A stretch of DNA of 64,000 nucleotides from positions 995,681-1,059,680 of the forward strand of contig CP070696.1 of NCBI GenBank assembly GCA_020353535.1, read 5' to 3'. The DNA comes from Spirochaetaceae bacterium (GTDB taxonomy: Bacteria > Spirochaetota > Spirochaetia > SZUA-6 > DRHE01). Position 1 is the first letter of the stretch. Every line of letters starts with the position of its first letter. The notes beneath the pieces were generated by a model, which saw nothing but the letters and a program-made list of their open reading frames with translations, was not told the DNA's origin and ran no database searches. This document shows, piece after piece, positions 16,981 to 25,556 of this stretch. A program made the translations under genes and the position numbers.

Positions 16981-17436
16981 TTATCCATAACTCCTGTAAC
17001 GTTCGTCAATCTCATTGGTTCTCCTATGGAAATCAGCAAACTTAGGTTCGGCAGACGGAGCCGTGTTCAACCATGTGTCCAAGATCTCTACGGCAATACC
17101 TTCTCCCGTTAATCTGATGCCAAGAACAAGAACATTCGCGTTGTTTGCCTCTCTGGCGACTTTCGCAGAAAACGAATCTGGACAAAGAGCCGCCCGTACT
17201 CCGGGGTACTTGTTGGCTATGATGGAAGCTCCGGTACCGGTATGGCAAAACAGCACACCCTGTTCACATTCTCCCGTTGATATCAACTCACCCAACTGCC
17301 GGGCCGCTTCGACGTAATCTACCTTCTCGCCTTGAAGCGATCCCAGGATAATGGGATGAATACCATTTTTTTTCAGGTGAGTCAGAACTACTTCGGTTAA
17401 ACAACACTGTTTCGGACTACTAACGGCGATTTTCAT
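16981..17436 (-). CDS. RpiB/LacAB-family sugar-phosphate isomerase
   Basis: A 151-residue cytoplasmic isomerase of the RpiB/LacA/LacB fold, which interconverts aldose and ketose phosphates through an enediol. The hallmark stretch is visible as LFCHTGTGASIIANKYPGVRAALC, shown here in two parts: LFCHTGTGASI with the catalytic Cys, and ANKYPGVRAALC. It is followed by REANNANVLVLGIRLTG. The N-terminal phosphate-binding DHAG stretch of true RpiB is replaced by SSPKQCCLTE, so substrate use probably differs from ribose 5-phosphate. It opens a sub-operon after a 152-base gap and has a good GGAGGG site. Confidence 0.85.
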   Translation of the reverse strand: MKIAVSSPKQCCLTEVVLTHLKKNGIHPIILGSLQGEKVDYVEAARQLGELISTGECEQGVLFCHTGTGASIIANKYPGVRAALCPDSFSAKVAREANNANVLVLGIRLTGEGIAVEILDTWLNTAPSAEPKFADFHRRTNEIDERYRSYG

Positions 17437-17558
17437 AAATCCGTCCCTCCCTCTCCTTACTGGTATTGTAGTCTTCTTACCGGTCTTCTCTATCCATATT
17501 CTTGCTGCATTTCTAGTTCTTTTTTAACCTGATGCTCGTTTTGTAAGCTTCAAGGCGG

Positions 17559-17570
17559 ATCAGCGCTGAT
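17559..17570. promoter_or_regulatory. CAGCGCTG palindrome between AOR and RpiB-like genes
   Basis: A perfect 12-bp palindrome, ATCAGCGCTGAT, lies in the 152-base gap after the AOR stop codon. It shares the eight-base core CAGCGCTG with the palindrome upstream of the binding-protein gene at 12780. It is a candidate operator for the same regulator. No convincing -35/-10 pair was found next to it. Confidence 0.4.
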
Positions 17571-17588
17571 TCCAGTTGCGGAGTGAAC

Positions 17589-19547
17589 CTAATATTCCAG
17601 ACCGAGCTGAACCGCTTTCTCTTTCCGAAGTAAACCGTTTTTTTTGTTCCACCCGCGCTGGGCGTAATAGGAATCGAGAAATTTAGCGAAGATTCGTTCG
17701 TCTAGTCGCGTTCCGTCCGATTTCTCGGGCAGCTCACAGATCCATCTGATCGTTTCATCGACACTTCGATTTCGTTGATAATTACGCACGTGCAGCATCC
17801 GCTCCAGGTTGAAGATCCGCTCCCCTATTAAATCCAAATCAGCCGAGGAAACCTGTTTCCCGATCAGGGGAGACAACATTTTGCTTTCCGCATCGAGGTC
17901 TCCGGAAATGTCTTCAGCACAATCCAGCTCAGTCTGGTTCCCGAAAGAGGCGAAGGTCTTTGGAAAGACAAAATCACAGAGCAGCAGGCTGTCCTTGATA
18001 CAGCTTCGATTCTGGTGCCAGATAGCATAGCGAACCTTGTCTTCCACCGGTTCGAATCCGGGGCTGATTATGGCGGCGTTCGCGAACAGTTTCGCGTACA
18101 CTCGCTCGATTTTCTCCGTTGGAACATTTGCTTTCGGTTTGGGGACGCCGTGATGGGGCGGCAGTATATATTCTAAAAAAGAGCTCTGGTGGTGACTGGC
18201 CATCGGATCGCGGGTATCGAACGCCCAATGAAGCATGGAAAAAAGCCACAAAGGGCTGGGTTGAGATTCCGCCGCCCGTCCCAATCTGTGAGATGGAAAT
18301 CCATAGGCAGGCTGAAGAAAGCGGGCGGTGTCTGTGAGTTGAGACCACAATTCGCGTGGAATACCCAGAAGGTCCAGCCGTTCGGAAATCCTGATCAGGC
18401 TCTCAGCCATGATATCAGCCACTCCCTGCCTGTAAGCGATACGGCGGAGAAAATCGAGCCAAAATTCGGCGTGGTTTATATTCAGCTCCAGCTCCTTCAC
18501 CCGGGTAACTCCATTTCTCACGAGAATCTCGAACCATGGATAGAAGTTGAAATATTCCCAGGCGCTCAAACCCAGATCCTCTATCAGGTACTGAATCTCC
18601 GCTCCACGCTCAAAACCCGGTGTGGCAGCCGTACGGATTTTCCCGGCCTCATCCCTGCTATATTCGGTCCTAGGCCAACCCCGGTTCACCGCTTCGGTCA
18701 GGCAATGACCCATTACGGTAATCCGATCATTTCCGGACGGTGAGGCCACATTACGTCTCGTTCTTGTAGTGCAAATGCAAGGACAGGCGGCGGTACAGAT
18801 GTGCCTATCACCACGATCCTTGTTGGGACGAACCATGTGCAGGAAATTGGGGCCATTTTTCACAAGTTCTTGAATTTCATGGCAGGACTTGAGAAATCCC
18901 TTGGGATCCGCTACCCGTATACCACGGGTACCACGGATGGCGATTGCCTTCACCCGCTTGGAACCAAGCACCGCCCCAAAACCAGCCTGGCCGGAGGCGT
19001 TACTCAAATTATGCTGAATCGTTGCAAAACGGACCAGATGTTCTCCGGCAGGTCCGATGCACAGGACCTGTGTTCCTGATCCGTGGATCGCCTTTAAACG
19101 TTTCTGAGTCTCAAAACATCCGCCGCCCCAGAGATCCTGAGCATCTCGGAGCTCGACACTTCCATCACAGATCCACAAGTAAACGGGCTTGCGCGATTTC
19201 CCAATCAAAACCAGGCCGTCAAATCCGGCATACTTCAATTCCGGCGCCCAGTACCCACCAATATGGGAGCGAGTATACCAAGGTTTAGGATAGACTCGCG
19301 GTGAAATCGCCGAGGCGATCCCGCCACCGGATGTGGGCGCCGCGGTTCCTGTCAATGGACCGGTCATGAAAACAATCATATTATCGGGATCGAACGGTCC
19401 AATTCCCCCGGCAAGTTCATCCCAGGCAATCTTTGTACAGAATCCCTTTCCCCCCAAGAACAACTCCGTGTACGGCTCAGTACTCCGGCGGGATGCCGAC
19501 CCGTCCGACAGGTTCACTCTCAGTATCTGTCCAGTCCATCCATACAT
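17589..19547 (-). CDS. Aldehyde:ferredoxin oxidoreductase (AOR) family protein
   Basis: A tungsten-pterin enzyme of 652 residues that would oxidise an aldehyde to a carboxylate (or the reverse) with ferredoxin. The N-terminal AFOR domain opens YGWTGQILRVNLSDGS and has the pterin-binding LGGKGF, TGPLTGTAAPTSGG and GGYWAPELKYAGFDGL stretches, then NASGQAGFGAVLGSK. The [4Fe-4S] ligand cluster reads CTAACPCIC, with the last ligand probably in LLCDF. This differs from the common CxxCxxxC spacing. The start at 19547 (MYGWTG) avoids overlap with the ferredoxin gene, which ends eight bases upstream. The ferredoxin is the likely electron partner. Confidence 0.92.
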   Translation of the reverse strand: MYGWTGQILRVNLSDGSASRRSTEPYTELFLGGKGFCTKIAWDELAGGIGPFDPDNMIVFMTGPLTGTAAPTSGGGIASAISPRVYPKPWYTRSHIGGYWAPELKYAGFDGLVLIGKSRKPVYLWICDGSVELRDAQDLWGGGCFETQKRLKAIHGSGTQVLCIGPAGEHLVRFATIQHNLSNASGQAGFGAVLGSKRVKAIAIRGTRGIRVADPKGFLKSCHEIQELVKNGPNFLHMVRPNKDRGDRHICTAACPCICTTRTRRNVASPSGNDRITVMGHCLTEAVNRGWPRTEYSRDEAGKIRTAATPGFERGAEIQYLIEDLGLSAWEYFNFYPWFEILVRNGVTRVKELELNINHAEFWLDFLRRIAYRQGVADIMAESLIRISERLDLLGIPRELWSQLTDTARFLQPAYGFPSHRLGRAAESQPSPLWLFSMLHWAFDTRDPMASHHQSSFLEYILPPHHGVPKPKANVPTEKIERVYAKLFANAAIISPGFEPVEDKVRYAIWHQNRSCIKDSLLLCDFVFPKTFASFGNQTELDCAEDISGDLDAESKMLSPLIGKQVSSADLDLIGERIFNLERMLHVRNYQRNRSVDETIRWICELPEKSDGTRLDERIFAKFLDSYYAQRGWNKKNGLLRKEKAVQLGLEY

Positions 19548-19555
19548 ACAAATAC

Positions 19556-20011
19556 TCACTGGGATTTTCGGATTCGAAACTTCAGGGCATCCCGTGGACA
19601 AATATCCACACATAGAGGACCTTCACTTCTATCCCTGCATAAGTCGCATTTAACGTACACGATTCTGCCATTTTGATCCGTTTTCCTGAGTACCTCGGCA
19701 TGAGGCATCAAGGGACAGGCTGCGGCGCAGTCCCCGCAACCGATGCAACGAGCGCTGTCTATATAGCGGGCCCCCGTCCGGCCGTCGATTCGCACGGCTT
19801 CCTGTGCGCAGGATTCATAGCAGGCTGGATGGCGGCACTGTGCACACACATGAGGTACGAATTGAAGGTTGAGGTGGTCTTTTTCCACGTAAATTCGCGC
19901 CGATGATGGCTGGCAGATCCCGCCATGGAAAAGCGTACAGGCGACCTCACAGAGGCCGCAGCCGCTGCAGAATCGCTGGTTGACTCTCAGGTGTCCGGCC
20001 GATGGTATCAT
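19556..20011 (-). CDS. Four-cluster ferredoxin, AOR partner
   Basis: A 151-residue polyferredoxin with several Cys groups: CSGCGLCEVAC, CAQCRHPACYESC, CIGCGDCAAACP and CDLCRD with a late CVDICP. This is the DmsB/HycB-like layout of an electron-transfer subunit with up to four [4Fe-4S] clusters. It lies directly upstream of the AOR gene on the same strand with eight bases between them, as in the AOR-ferredoxin pairs of other anaerobes. No TM or signal segment is seen, so it should be cytoplasmic. Confidence 0.9.
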   Translation of the reverse strand: MIPSAGHLRVNQRFCSGCGLCEVACTLFHGGICQPSSARIYVEKDHLNLQFVPHVCAQCRHPACYESCAQEAVRIDGRTGARYIDSARCIGCGDCAAACPLMPHAEVLRKTDQNGRIVYVKCDLCRDRSEGPLCVDICPRDALKFRIRKSQ

Positions 20012-20051
20012 CGTGTTCCTCTCTGCTTTTTTCCGAGTCAGTGTTCAGAGG

Positions 20052-21032
20052 CTAGCGCTTTTTTTGAAGGATATTCGAGGTGGCTCGGAATTGCCTCGGT
20101 GTGATGCCGGCAAGCTCCTTGAATTTTTTTGTAAAATAACTCTGCCGCTCATATCCAACCTCTGCGGCGATGTCGATGATCGGCAGATTTGTATTGGTCA
20201 GCAACTCCTGTGCCCTGGCTATCCGCAATTCGATAATATACTCGATGAAACTCTTGTTCATGACTTTCTTGAACAACTTGCTGAAGTATTCCGGTGTGAT
20301 GCCCAGTTGTTTCGAGATCTCCCCTTCGCTGGGGAAGCCGTCCCTGGCATTTTGAAGAATCTCCACCGCTTCTTTGATGAGATGATTGTGCTGCAATTTG
20401 ATCTGTCTCTCAATGGCCACGTCATCCAGCGAGTCTGCAATATAGGAGACCGCATAGAAGAATAAATTCCCCAATCTAAGGAGTTCGGCATCAGGATAAT
20501 ATCTGAAGCCGTTGTATTCCTGTTTCAATTTTTCCGCATTGCAGCCCCGATGCGCGATCTTTTCCCATATATACTCAAATCCTTTATCGGGATTCTTATA
20601 CTTCCTTATCTGACCACAGAATATAGTTCCCACGAACTCTCCACGAATAATCAGAGGAATTATCAATTCCACGATCCCTGCTGGACATTCGTCGATGAAT
20701 GGTTTTCTGACAATAGCCGCCTTTCTTGCTCTTTCGATACCATCATAGGCTTTACAACCCTTTATTTTTGGTGAGGATTTGACTAGGGTGCAGAAGGCAT
20801 TCAAGTGCCCGATTCGTTCCAGAAAGACTTTGGCTTTGTAGGTAGGTTTCTTCTCATAGTGAGTTTTAAATAATATACAAATCGTGAGACCGGTGAGGGA
20901 TTCGAAAGTATTGATTACTTCCTGGAATTGGTAGCTGGCATGGTCATAGAACCTACTACTCAAGCGCACGACATCGTCCTTTCGATGATGCCCGGTTGAA
21001 GGCGTGTTTATACTCATGTGCCGGTGGTTCAT
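20052..21032 (-). CDS. AraC-family regulator with PocR sensory domain
   Basis: A 326-residue regulator. The N-terminal half (about 25-190) resembles the PocR sensory domain: FCTLVKSSPKIKGC, ECPAGIVELIIPLIIRG and GTIFCGQIRKYKNP. The C-terminal 100 residues are a double helix-turn-helix of AraC type (QLGITPEYFSKLFKKV, FIEYIIELRIARAQELL, AAEVGYERQSYFTKKFKELA). PocR domains bind small organic ligands in propanediol and related regulators. It is the first gene of the minus-strand series and 40 bases ahead of the ferredoxin, so it probably controls the AOR/lyase/importer island (inference). Confidence 0.87.
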   Translation of the reverse strand: MNHRHMSINTPSTGHHRKDDVVRLSSRFYDHASYQFQEVINTFESLTGLTICILFKTHYEKKPTYKAKVFLERIGHLNAFCTLVKSSPKIKGCKAYDGIERARKAAIVRKPFIDECPAGIVELIIPLIIRGEFVGTIFCGQIRKYKNPDKGFEYIWEKIAHRGCNAEKLKQEYNGFRYYPDAELLRLGNLFFYAVSYIADSLDDVAIERQIKLQHNHLIKEAVEILQNARDGFPSEGEISKQLGITPEYFSKLFKKVMNKSFIEYIIELRIARAQELLTNTNLPIIDIAAEVGYERQSYFTKKFKELAGITPRQFRATSNILQKKR

Positions 21033-21143
21033 TCATTAGATCTTATGAGAATTTTACAAAAAAAGAAATCCAGGAAATTTCGATGATGCTATACTGTAAA
21101 CGGCAGGGGTATCTAAAGACGGTTATATGACCTTGAGATTTTT

Positions 21144-21172
21144 TTGACAACAAGGTCCTGAATACGTACTTT
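21144..21172 (+). promoter_or_regulatory. Possible sigma-70 promoter of the pirin gene
   Basis: A perfect -35 hexamer TTGACA (21144-21149) is followed after 17 bases by TACTTT, a weak -10. It points toward the pirin start at 21195 in the divergent gap with the PocR-AraC gene. Confidence 0.4.
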
Positions 21173-21194
21173 AGTTTGAAAAGGACAGGGTGGA

Positions 21195-22067
21195 ATGAAC
21201 AGCGAAAACAGCGGAATTGCGAGGATCGTCAGAGGACTATCGGTGATCGACGGTGCAGGGGTTCGTCTGCACCGGATCATCGGATCGCCCCGGCTCAATC
21301 ATGTGGATCCCTTTGTGCTCCTCGATGAGTTCAAAAGCGACAATCCCAAGGACTACATCGCCGGTTTTCCCGATCATCCGCACCGCGGCATTGAGACAAT
21401 CACCTATATGATCACCGGCAATTTTCGCCACAAGGACTCCCGCGGGGGAGGCGGATTGCTTTCAGCCGGCTGTGTGCAGTGGATGACGGCGGGCAGGGGA
21501 ATCATCCACAGCGAGATGCCGGAGATGAAAGACGGGCAGTTGTGGGGTTACCAGCTCTGGCTCACCTTGGCCGCCAGGGACAAGATGATCGAGCCTCGAT
21601 ATCAGCACCTCAATCCGGAGGACATCCCGGTCCTCAAGACTAATAGGCTGACCGTAAAACTCATCTCCGGGAGCTACCAGGGCACTAGCGGCCCGGCCCT
21701 GACCCAGTTTCCCGTCAGCTACTTCGATATAGCCCTCAAAAAAGATGGTCTGTTCCAGCTGCCCCGGTCGGAGGAGGAGAACAGCTTTCTGTACGTACAC
21801 TCTGGAAGCGTATCCGTGGAGGTGAGCGATCAGCCGCAGCAGGTATCCGCGGGAGAGCTCGCCCTGCTGGCCAAGGCGGCGAAACCGGGAGGACCGGCAG
21901 GCAACGCCCAGGTTTCGGTACGGGGGATGGAAAATGAATCGGGTTTTTTATACTTCAGCGCCATCCCGCACAACGAGCCGATCGTACGTGGTGGTCCTTT
22001 TGTCATGAACAGCGAAGAGGAGATTCGCCAGGCCTTCCTCGACTACCAGACCGGGAAACTGTTCTAG
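21195..22067 (+). CDS. Pirin family protein
   Basis: A 290-residue bicupin of the pirin family. The N-terminal cupin contains the metal-binding FPDHPHRG and GIIHSEMP stretches that correspond to the three His and one Glu of human pirin. The opening RLHRIIGSPRLNHVDPFVLLDE is also typical. Bacterial pirins have been reported as quercetinases or as binding partners of metabolic enzymes; which applies here cannot be told. The start is an ATG 14 bases after an AAAGGACAGGG stretch. It is convergent with the DUF362 gene with only five bases between the stop codons. Confidence 0.93.
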   Translation: MNSENSGIARIVRGLSVIDGAGVRLHRIIGSPRLNHVDPFVLLDEFKSDNPKDYIAGFPDHPHRGIETITYMITGNFRHKDSRGGGGLLSAGCVQWMTAGRGIIHSEMPEMKDGQLWGYQLWLTLAARDKMIEPRYQHLNPEDIPVLKTNRLTVKLISGSYQGTSGPALTQFPVSYFDIALKKDGLFQLPRSEEENSFLYVHSGSVSVEVSDQPQQVSAGELALLAKAAKPGGPAGNAQVSVRGMENESGFLYFSAIPHNEPIVRGGPFVMNSEEEIRQAFLDYQTGKLF

Positions 22068-22072
22068 TTCCT

Positions 22073-23212
22073 TTAAAGTCTGAGAACAGTGCGTTTCACC
22101 GAGATCGCCCCCTCAGGGCAAATTTCCTGGCAGCAGTAGCAGCGGATGCAGCGGTTGTACGTGTACTTCGGCGGCTCCTTGTCATTTCCCTTGTACCAGT
22201 CCAGCGCTTTGGGCTGAACCGGACAGGATAGTACGCACTGCCCGCAGCGCACGCATTTTCGACGATCCAGCACCGGCCTTTGGGCAATAAGGTTATCAAT
22301 CCGGGCCAGCATCCCCTGGGGAGAGAAATCCCGAACCAGTCCCCGCTTGACTTTGAAGCCGCCCGGCCGGGCGGAAGACAGAGAATCGCCGACGATTTCG
22401 ATCTCATCCTTCTTGTAGGTGCCTAATTCCCATCGCCTTCCGGGTCCGCTGGTGGGCACCCGCATCGGGTCCAGCTCAATCAGATCGCACATCACCGTGT
22501 CTAAAGCTACCGGATCGGTGGAAAACAGCAGGACGCCCACATGAACCGGATCTCCGTTTCTGGGTCCGTTTCCCTCCATAGCCATGACACCGTCCATGAT
22601 ATGCAGCCGAACCTTTGGTTTCAGCAGCAGGTTTAGTGCCACAAGCATTTGGGAGAAGGAGAAGGCGTTGGGATGGGTATAGTGGTAGCGCCGCTTGGTC
22701 TGTCCCGGGATGCATCCATAGAGGTTCTTCACCGCTCCTGTCATCCGTGTGACCATGTGGGTTTTCAGCTTGGAAAGGCTGACGATCCCGTCGGCGGCAA
22801 GCACGCCGTTCGCAATGAGGAATCGATTCGCCTGGGGTGAGTCCGGAAAATCGACCTGCCGTCCCTGATCGAAATCCGCTGTCCCCAGCCCCAGCTCCTC
22901 GGCGACGGTCGCCAGGCCCGCGGTGGTGAGACTGGGCCCCGAATCGCCGTGGCCCGGAGAATCACCACAGGTTATGGCCTTCACCCTCTCCCGAAACAGT
23001 CCACCCACCGCTTTGAGGATGGCAGGGTGGGTGCAGACGCAGCTTCCCGGTGAATCGCCGGCCAGGACGTTCGGTTTAAGTAGAATCCGGTCATCGGCGG
23101 CAGCAAACGCATCGATTCCGCCTAAAAGACCAATACCGCTGCGCACTGCGTCCATTACCTCCCGCTCGTCGTAGGTCGAGCAGCGAATCAGGGCGACTGC
23201 GGATGTACTCAT
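22073..23212 (-). CDS. DUF362 protein with C-terminal 2[4Fe-4S] ferredoxin
   Basis: A 379-residue cytoplasmic protein joining a DUF362 domain (about 1-290) to a ferredoxin domain. DUF362 stretches include ILLKPNVLAGDSPGSCVCTH, GDSPGHGDSGPS and SKLKTHMVTRMTGAVKNLYG. Two clusters lie near the C-terminus (CVRCGQCVLSCP and CIRCYCCQEICP). The role of DUF362 is not settled; an electron-transfer enzyme is plausible. The start at 23212 (MSTSAVALIRC) is chosen because an AAGGAG site precedes it. The longer start at 23236 lacks one. Confidence 0.87.
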   Translation of the reverse strand: MSTSAVALIRCSTYDEREVMDAVRSGIGLLGGIDAFAAADDRILLKPNVLAGDSPGSCVCTHPAILKAVGGLFRERVKAITCGDSPGHGDSGPSLTTAGLATVAEELGLGTADFDQGRQVDFPDSPQANRFLIANGVLAADGIVSLSKLKTHMVTRMTGAVKNLYGCIPGQTKRRYHYTHPNAFSFSQMLVALNLLLKPKVRLHIMDGVMAMEGNGPRNGDPVHVGVLLFSTDPVALDTVMCDLIELDPMRVPTSGPGRRWELGTYKKDEIEIVGDSLSSARPGGFKVKRGLVRDFSPQGMLARIDNLIAQRPVLDRRKCVRCGQCVLSCPVQPKALDWYKGNDKEPPKYTYNRCIRCYCCQEICPEGAISVKRTVLRL

Positions 23213-23313
23213 CAAGATGCTCCTTCTCGAGATCACGCGGGTTTTTTTAGCTGTTTTGTGCTACTTTTTTACACGGATCGTTCGATACTTGGAAGTGTAG
23301 GATACTTTTTACC

Positions 23314-24555
23314 GTGAAGTATAGAGGTATACAGCTCATGGCCGCTGCAGCCGGCCTGCTACTGCTGGCTGCCACGACCCTCTGGAGCCAACGATCGAGC
23401 GATTCTTCCAAAGCCTTTAAAACCTGTCTGTTCCCCACGGTTGACCTGTCTACCACTGAGGAGTACGGGGAATACCAATCGATTATCACCAACCAGCTGC
23501 GCGCCGAACTCAGGAATGCCGGCTTCACAATCATCCCGCGGGAGCAGTGGGACCCGGTGCGGGAGCAGCGGGGTGTGCGCCCCAAAGATCTGTATAGGGG
23601 GGAGTTCGCCTTGCCAGTTGCTCGCCAGGCGGGAGCGGAGATGGCAATTCTGAGCTCCTTCAGCGTTGAAGACGGTCTGATGGCGTTGGACATTAAATGC
23701 TACGATGTTCTGCAAAACGTTCTCATCACCGGGGTGTTTAAGACCGTCCGCGTCAACCTCTCGCTCTACACCGCTATCGGCGAGTCGGCGGCCGAACTGA
23801 TGCCTAAAATCACGCCCATCGGCCCTCCGCCGGTTGAACAATCACCGGTTGTCAAGGAGATCGCCCTGCTCTCGCGGGACGAGGGCATGCAGGTATACAT
23901 GGGCGATGAAGGTCTTGTCGGATCAATTTCCGATGGGACGCTTCTGCTGCCACCCATTCCCTTCGCCATCGGCACCAAAGTCAGCATTGAGAAAAGGAAA
24001 GACGGCTATCACATCGGCGAAGAGACGGTGAAATTAAACAAGCCGGAAATGGTGGTAAAGCTCAAGCCACTGCGCAAACAGACCCAAACTGCAACGGAGT
24101 TGAATTGGACTCTTGGACAGCTGCTCGGTTTCGGACTCGCCCAACGGTTTTATCTAAAGCCGGATCAAACCTATATCTGCGCCGAGCACTACTTTTACGT
24201 GCAGCATGCCTTTGCCGGCGGAAAACCCGTATTCCACCACGACTTACGGGCCCTTTTCGGCGGATACGTCTTCTCGGGCCCGCATCAGCTGCTGCGCGTC
24301 AATTTGTCCACCGGCATGGGTATGATCGTCACCTACCTAAGCCTACCTGATCAGCCGATGTATGCGGATTTTTATTGGAACCTCGTTAATATGGCACTCG
24401 AACTGAATTTCAACAAATACGTGTTGTACCTCCGTTCTGAAGCGAAATACGCTATGGGCCTGGGGCCGAAGAATCTGCTCGGCAGGGAATGGATCGGTCT
24501 GACCAGCGAAGGAGGACCGACGATATTTACCTTGGGAGTTGCCAGGAAGTGGTGA
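23314..24555 (+). CDS. Exported TolB-N/PEGA-like protein with barrel-like C-terminus (copy A)
   Basis: I recognise no named family for the whole protein (413 residues). A signal peptide (LMAAAAGLLLLAATTLWSQ) is followed by a domain like the TolB N-terminal/FlgO fold (LFPTVDLSTTEEYGEYQSII, AELRNAGFTIIPREQW). A PEGA-like beta segment (about 190-255, GTKVSIEKRKDGYHIGEETV) comes next. The last 150 residues are aromatic and beta-rich and end in VARKW, like an outer-membrane barrel. The start is a GTG at 23314. The GTGA overlap with the next gene shows coupling. Architecture is shared with the third gene of this operon, so the two are probably duplicated. Confidence 0.75.
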   Translation: MKYRGIQLMAAAAGLLLLAATTLWSQRSSDSSKAFKTCLFPTVDLSTTEEYGEYQSIITNQLRAELRNAGFTIIPREQWDPVREQRGVRPKDLYRGEFALPVARQAGAEMAILSSFSVEDGLMALDIKCYDVLQNVLITGVFKTVRVNLSLYTAIGESAAELMPKITPIGPPPVEQSPVVKEIALLSRDEGMQVYMGDEGLVGSISDGTLLLPPIPFAIGTKVSIEKRKDGYHIGEETVKLNKPEMVVKLKPLRKQTQTATELNWTLGQLLGFGLAQRFYLKPDQTYICAEHYFYVQHAFAGGKPVFHHDLRALFGGYVFSGPHQLLRVNLSTGMGMIVTYLSLPDQPMYADFYWNLVNMALELNFNKYVLYLRSEAKYAMGLGPKNLLGREWIGLTSEGGPTIFTLGVARKW

Positions 24556-25556
24556 GAAAGCCGATTCTCCTTCTACTAGTCATTCTCCCCGTTTTTCTGC
24601 TCCTGGCCAGCTGTGATATCGTTCTCCAAGTGCTCTCCCTTTCCCCCTTCCCCGGATACCTCGCTCAGGCCGTCGCCTCTACTGACCTGCATGAGGAAAT
24701 CGTAGCCTACGTCGGCAGTGAAGATGCGGAGTGGCGTGGTGCAGTTCACGTACTGAGGAATGTAGGGCCGCCTTCAGAAGAATACGTGTTCCTGATAATC
24801 CGCAAAGGTTTTGGAGGCCAACGGGTCTACGCCCTGGACACCGAGCTGAACTTGATCAGCTATGATTCGATCGTTGACCAGTATCCATTGAGCCTGGTAG
24901 ACGCAAACGATGATTTTACAGTCGGGAACGTGAAGTTTGATCATACAGATCTCACTGCAACAACACCGTACTATCCGGATATATCGATCTACTGGGAAGA
25001 CCAGGCATTCTCCCAAATGGCCAGTCGCAACTATGTTCTTCGAAATATGGGCGACATGATCGAAGTCGGGGAGTTTGATCTGACCTGGGGATCGCTGAGC
25101 CCGACACAGATTACTCTGGGCAGCCCCTCTAATATGTGGCTCAGAGGCATCGGTTTCGATCCGGTGGTGATCGATCCGATCGTGGGTGCCGAACCGGTCT
25201 ACCTGATCTTCACCACATCTGATACAGACGGGGATGACGCATTCCTGCAGATCGTGAGAACCCCGGCCTCGGATTATCCAGCTCTTGCAACACCGATTTT
25301 CTCGACCTATCCAGTCTCAGCTCCCGTAGACGGTGTGCGAGGCTGGCGGGACTGCTACTATACGCGTAAGGGGGTGGTGGCGGAAACCAATAACCGGGGT
25401 CGATATGTGCTGGTTAGCCTCGAGGGGGAGGAAATCAAACGGTTCTGGGTTACCAGAGAAGACGAACCTGCCCTGGATTTCGACATCGACGGGAACTACT
25501 ACTACATCCTCGATGAAAAAGATATGCGCCTGTACAAGGCGGCCACCGGATTCTAG
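24552..25556 (+). CDS. Putative lipoprotein of the envelope module (first)
   Basis: A 334-residue lipoprotein of unknown function. The signal segment LLLLVILPVFLLLASC ends in a lipobox Cys. The mature part has many short beta-prone segments (for example YVFLIIRKGFGGQRVYALD and YLIFTTSDTDGDDAFLQIV), suggesting a beta-propeller-like or beta-sandwich body. Its last part (DFDIDGNYYYILDEKDMRLY) resembles a WD/NHL-type blade by eye. The GTG start at 24552 overlaps the previous stop, and the next gene starts on the base after this one's stop codon. It probably sits in the outer or inner membrane together with its neighbours (inference). Confidence 0.72.
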   Translation: MRKPILLLLVILPVFLLLASCDIVLQVLSLSPFPGYLAQAVASTDLHEEIVAYVGSEDAEWRGAVHVLRNVGPPSEEYVFLIIRKGFGGQRVYALDTELNLISYDSIVDQYPLSLVDANDDFTVGNVKFDHTDLTATTPYYPDISIYWEDQAFSQMASRNYVLRNMGDMIEVGEFDLTWGSLSPTQITLGSPSNMWLRGIGFDPVVIDPIVGAEPVYLIFTTSDTDGDDAFLQIVRTPASDYPALATPIFSTYPVSAPVDGVRGWRDCYYTRKGVVAETNNRGRYVLVSLEGEEIKRFWVTREDEPALDFDIDGNYYYILDEKDMRLYKAATGF

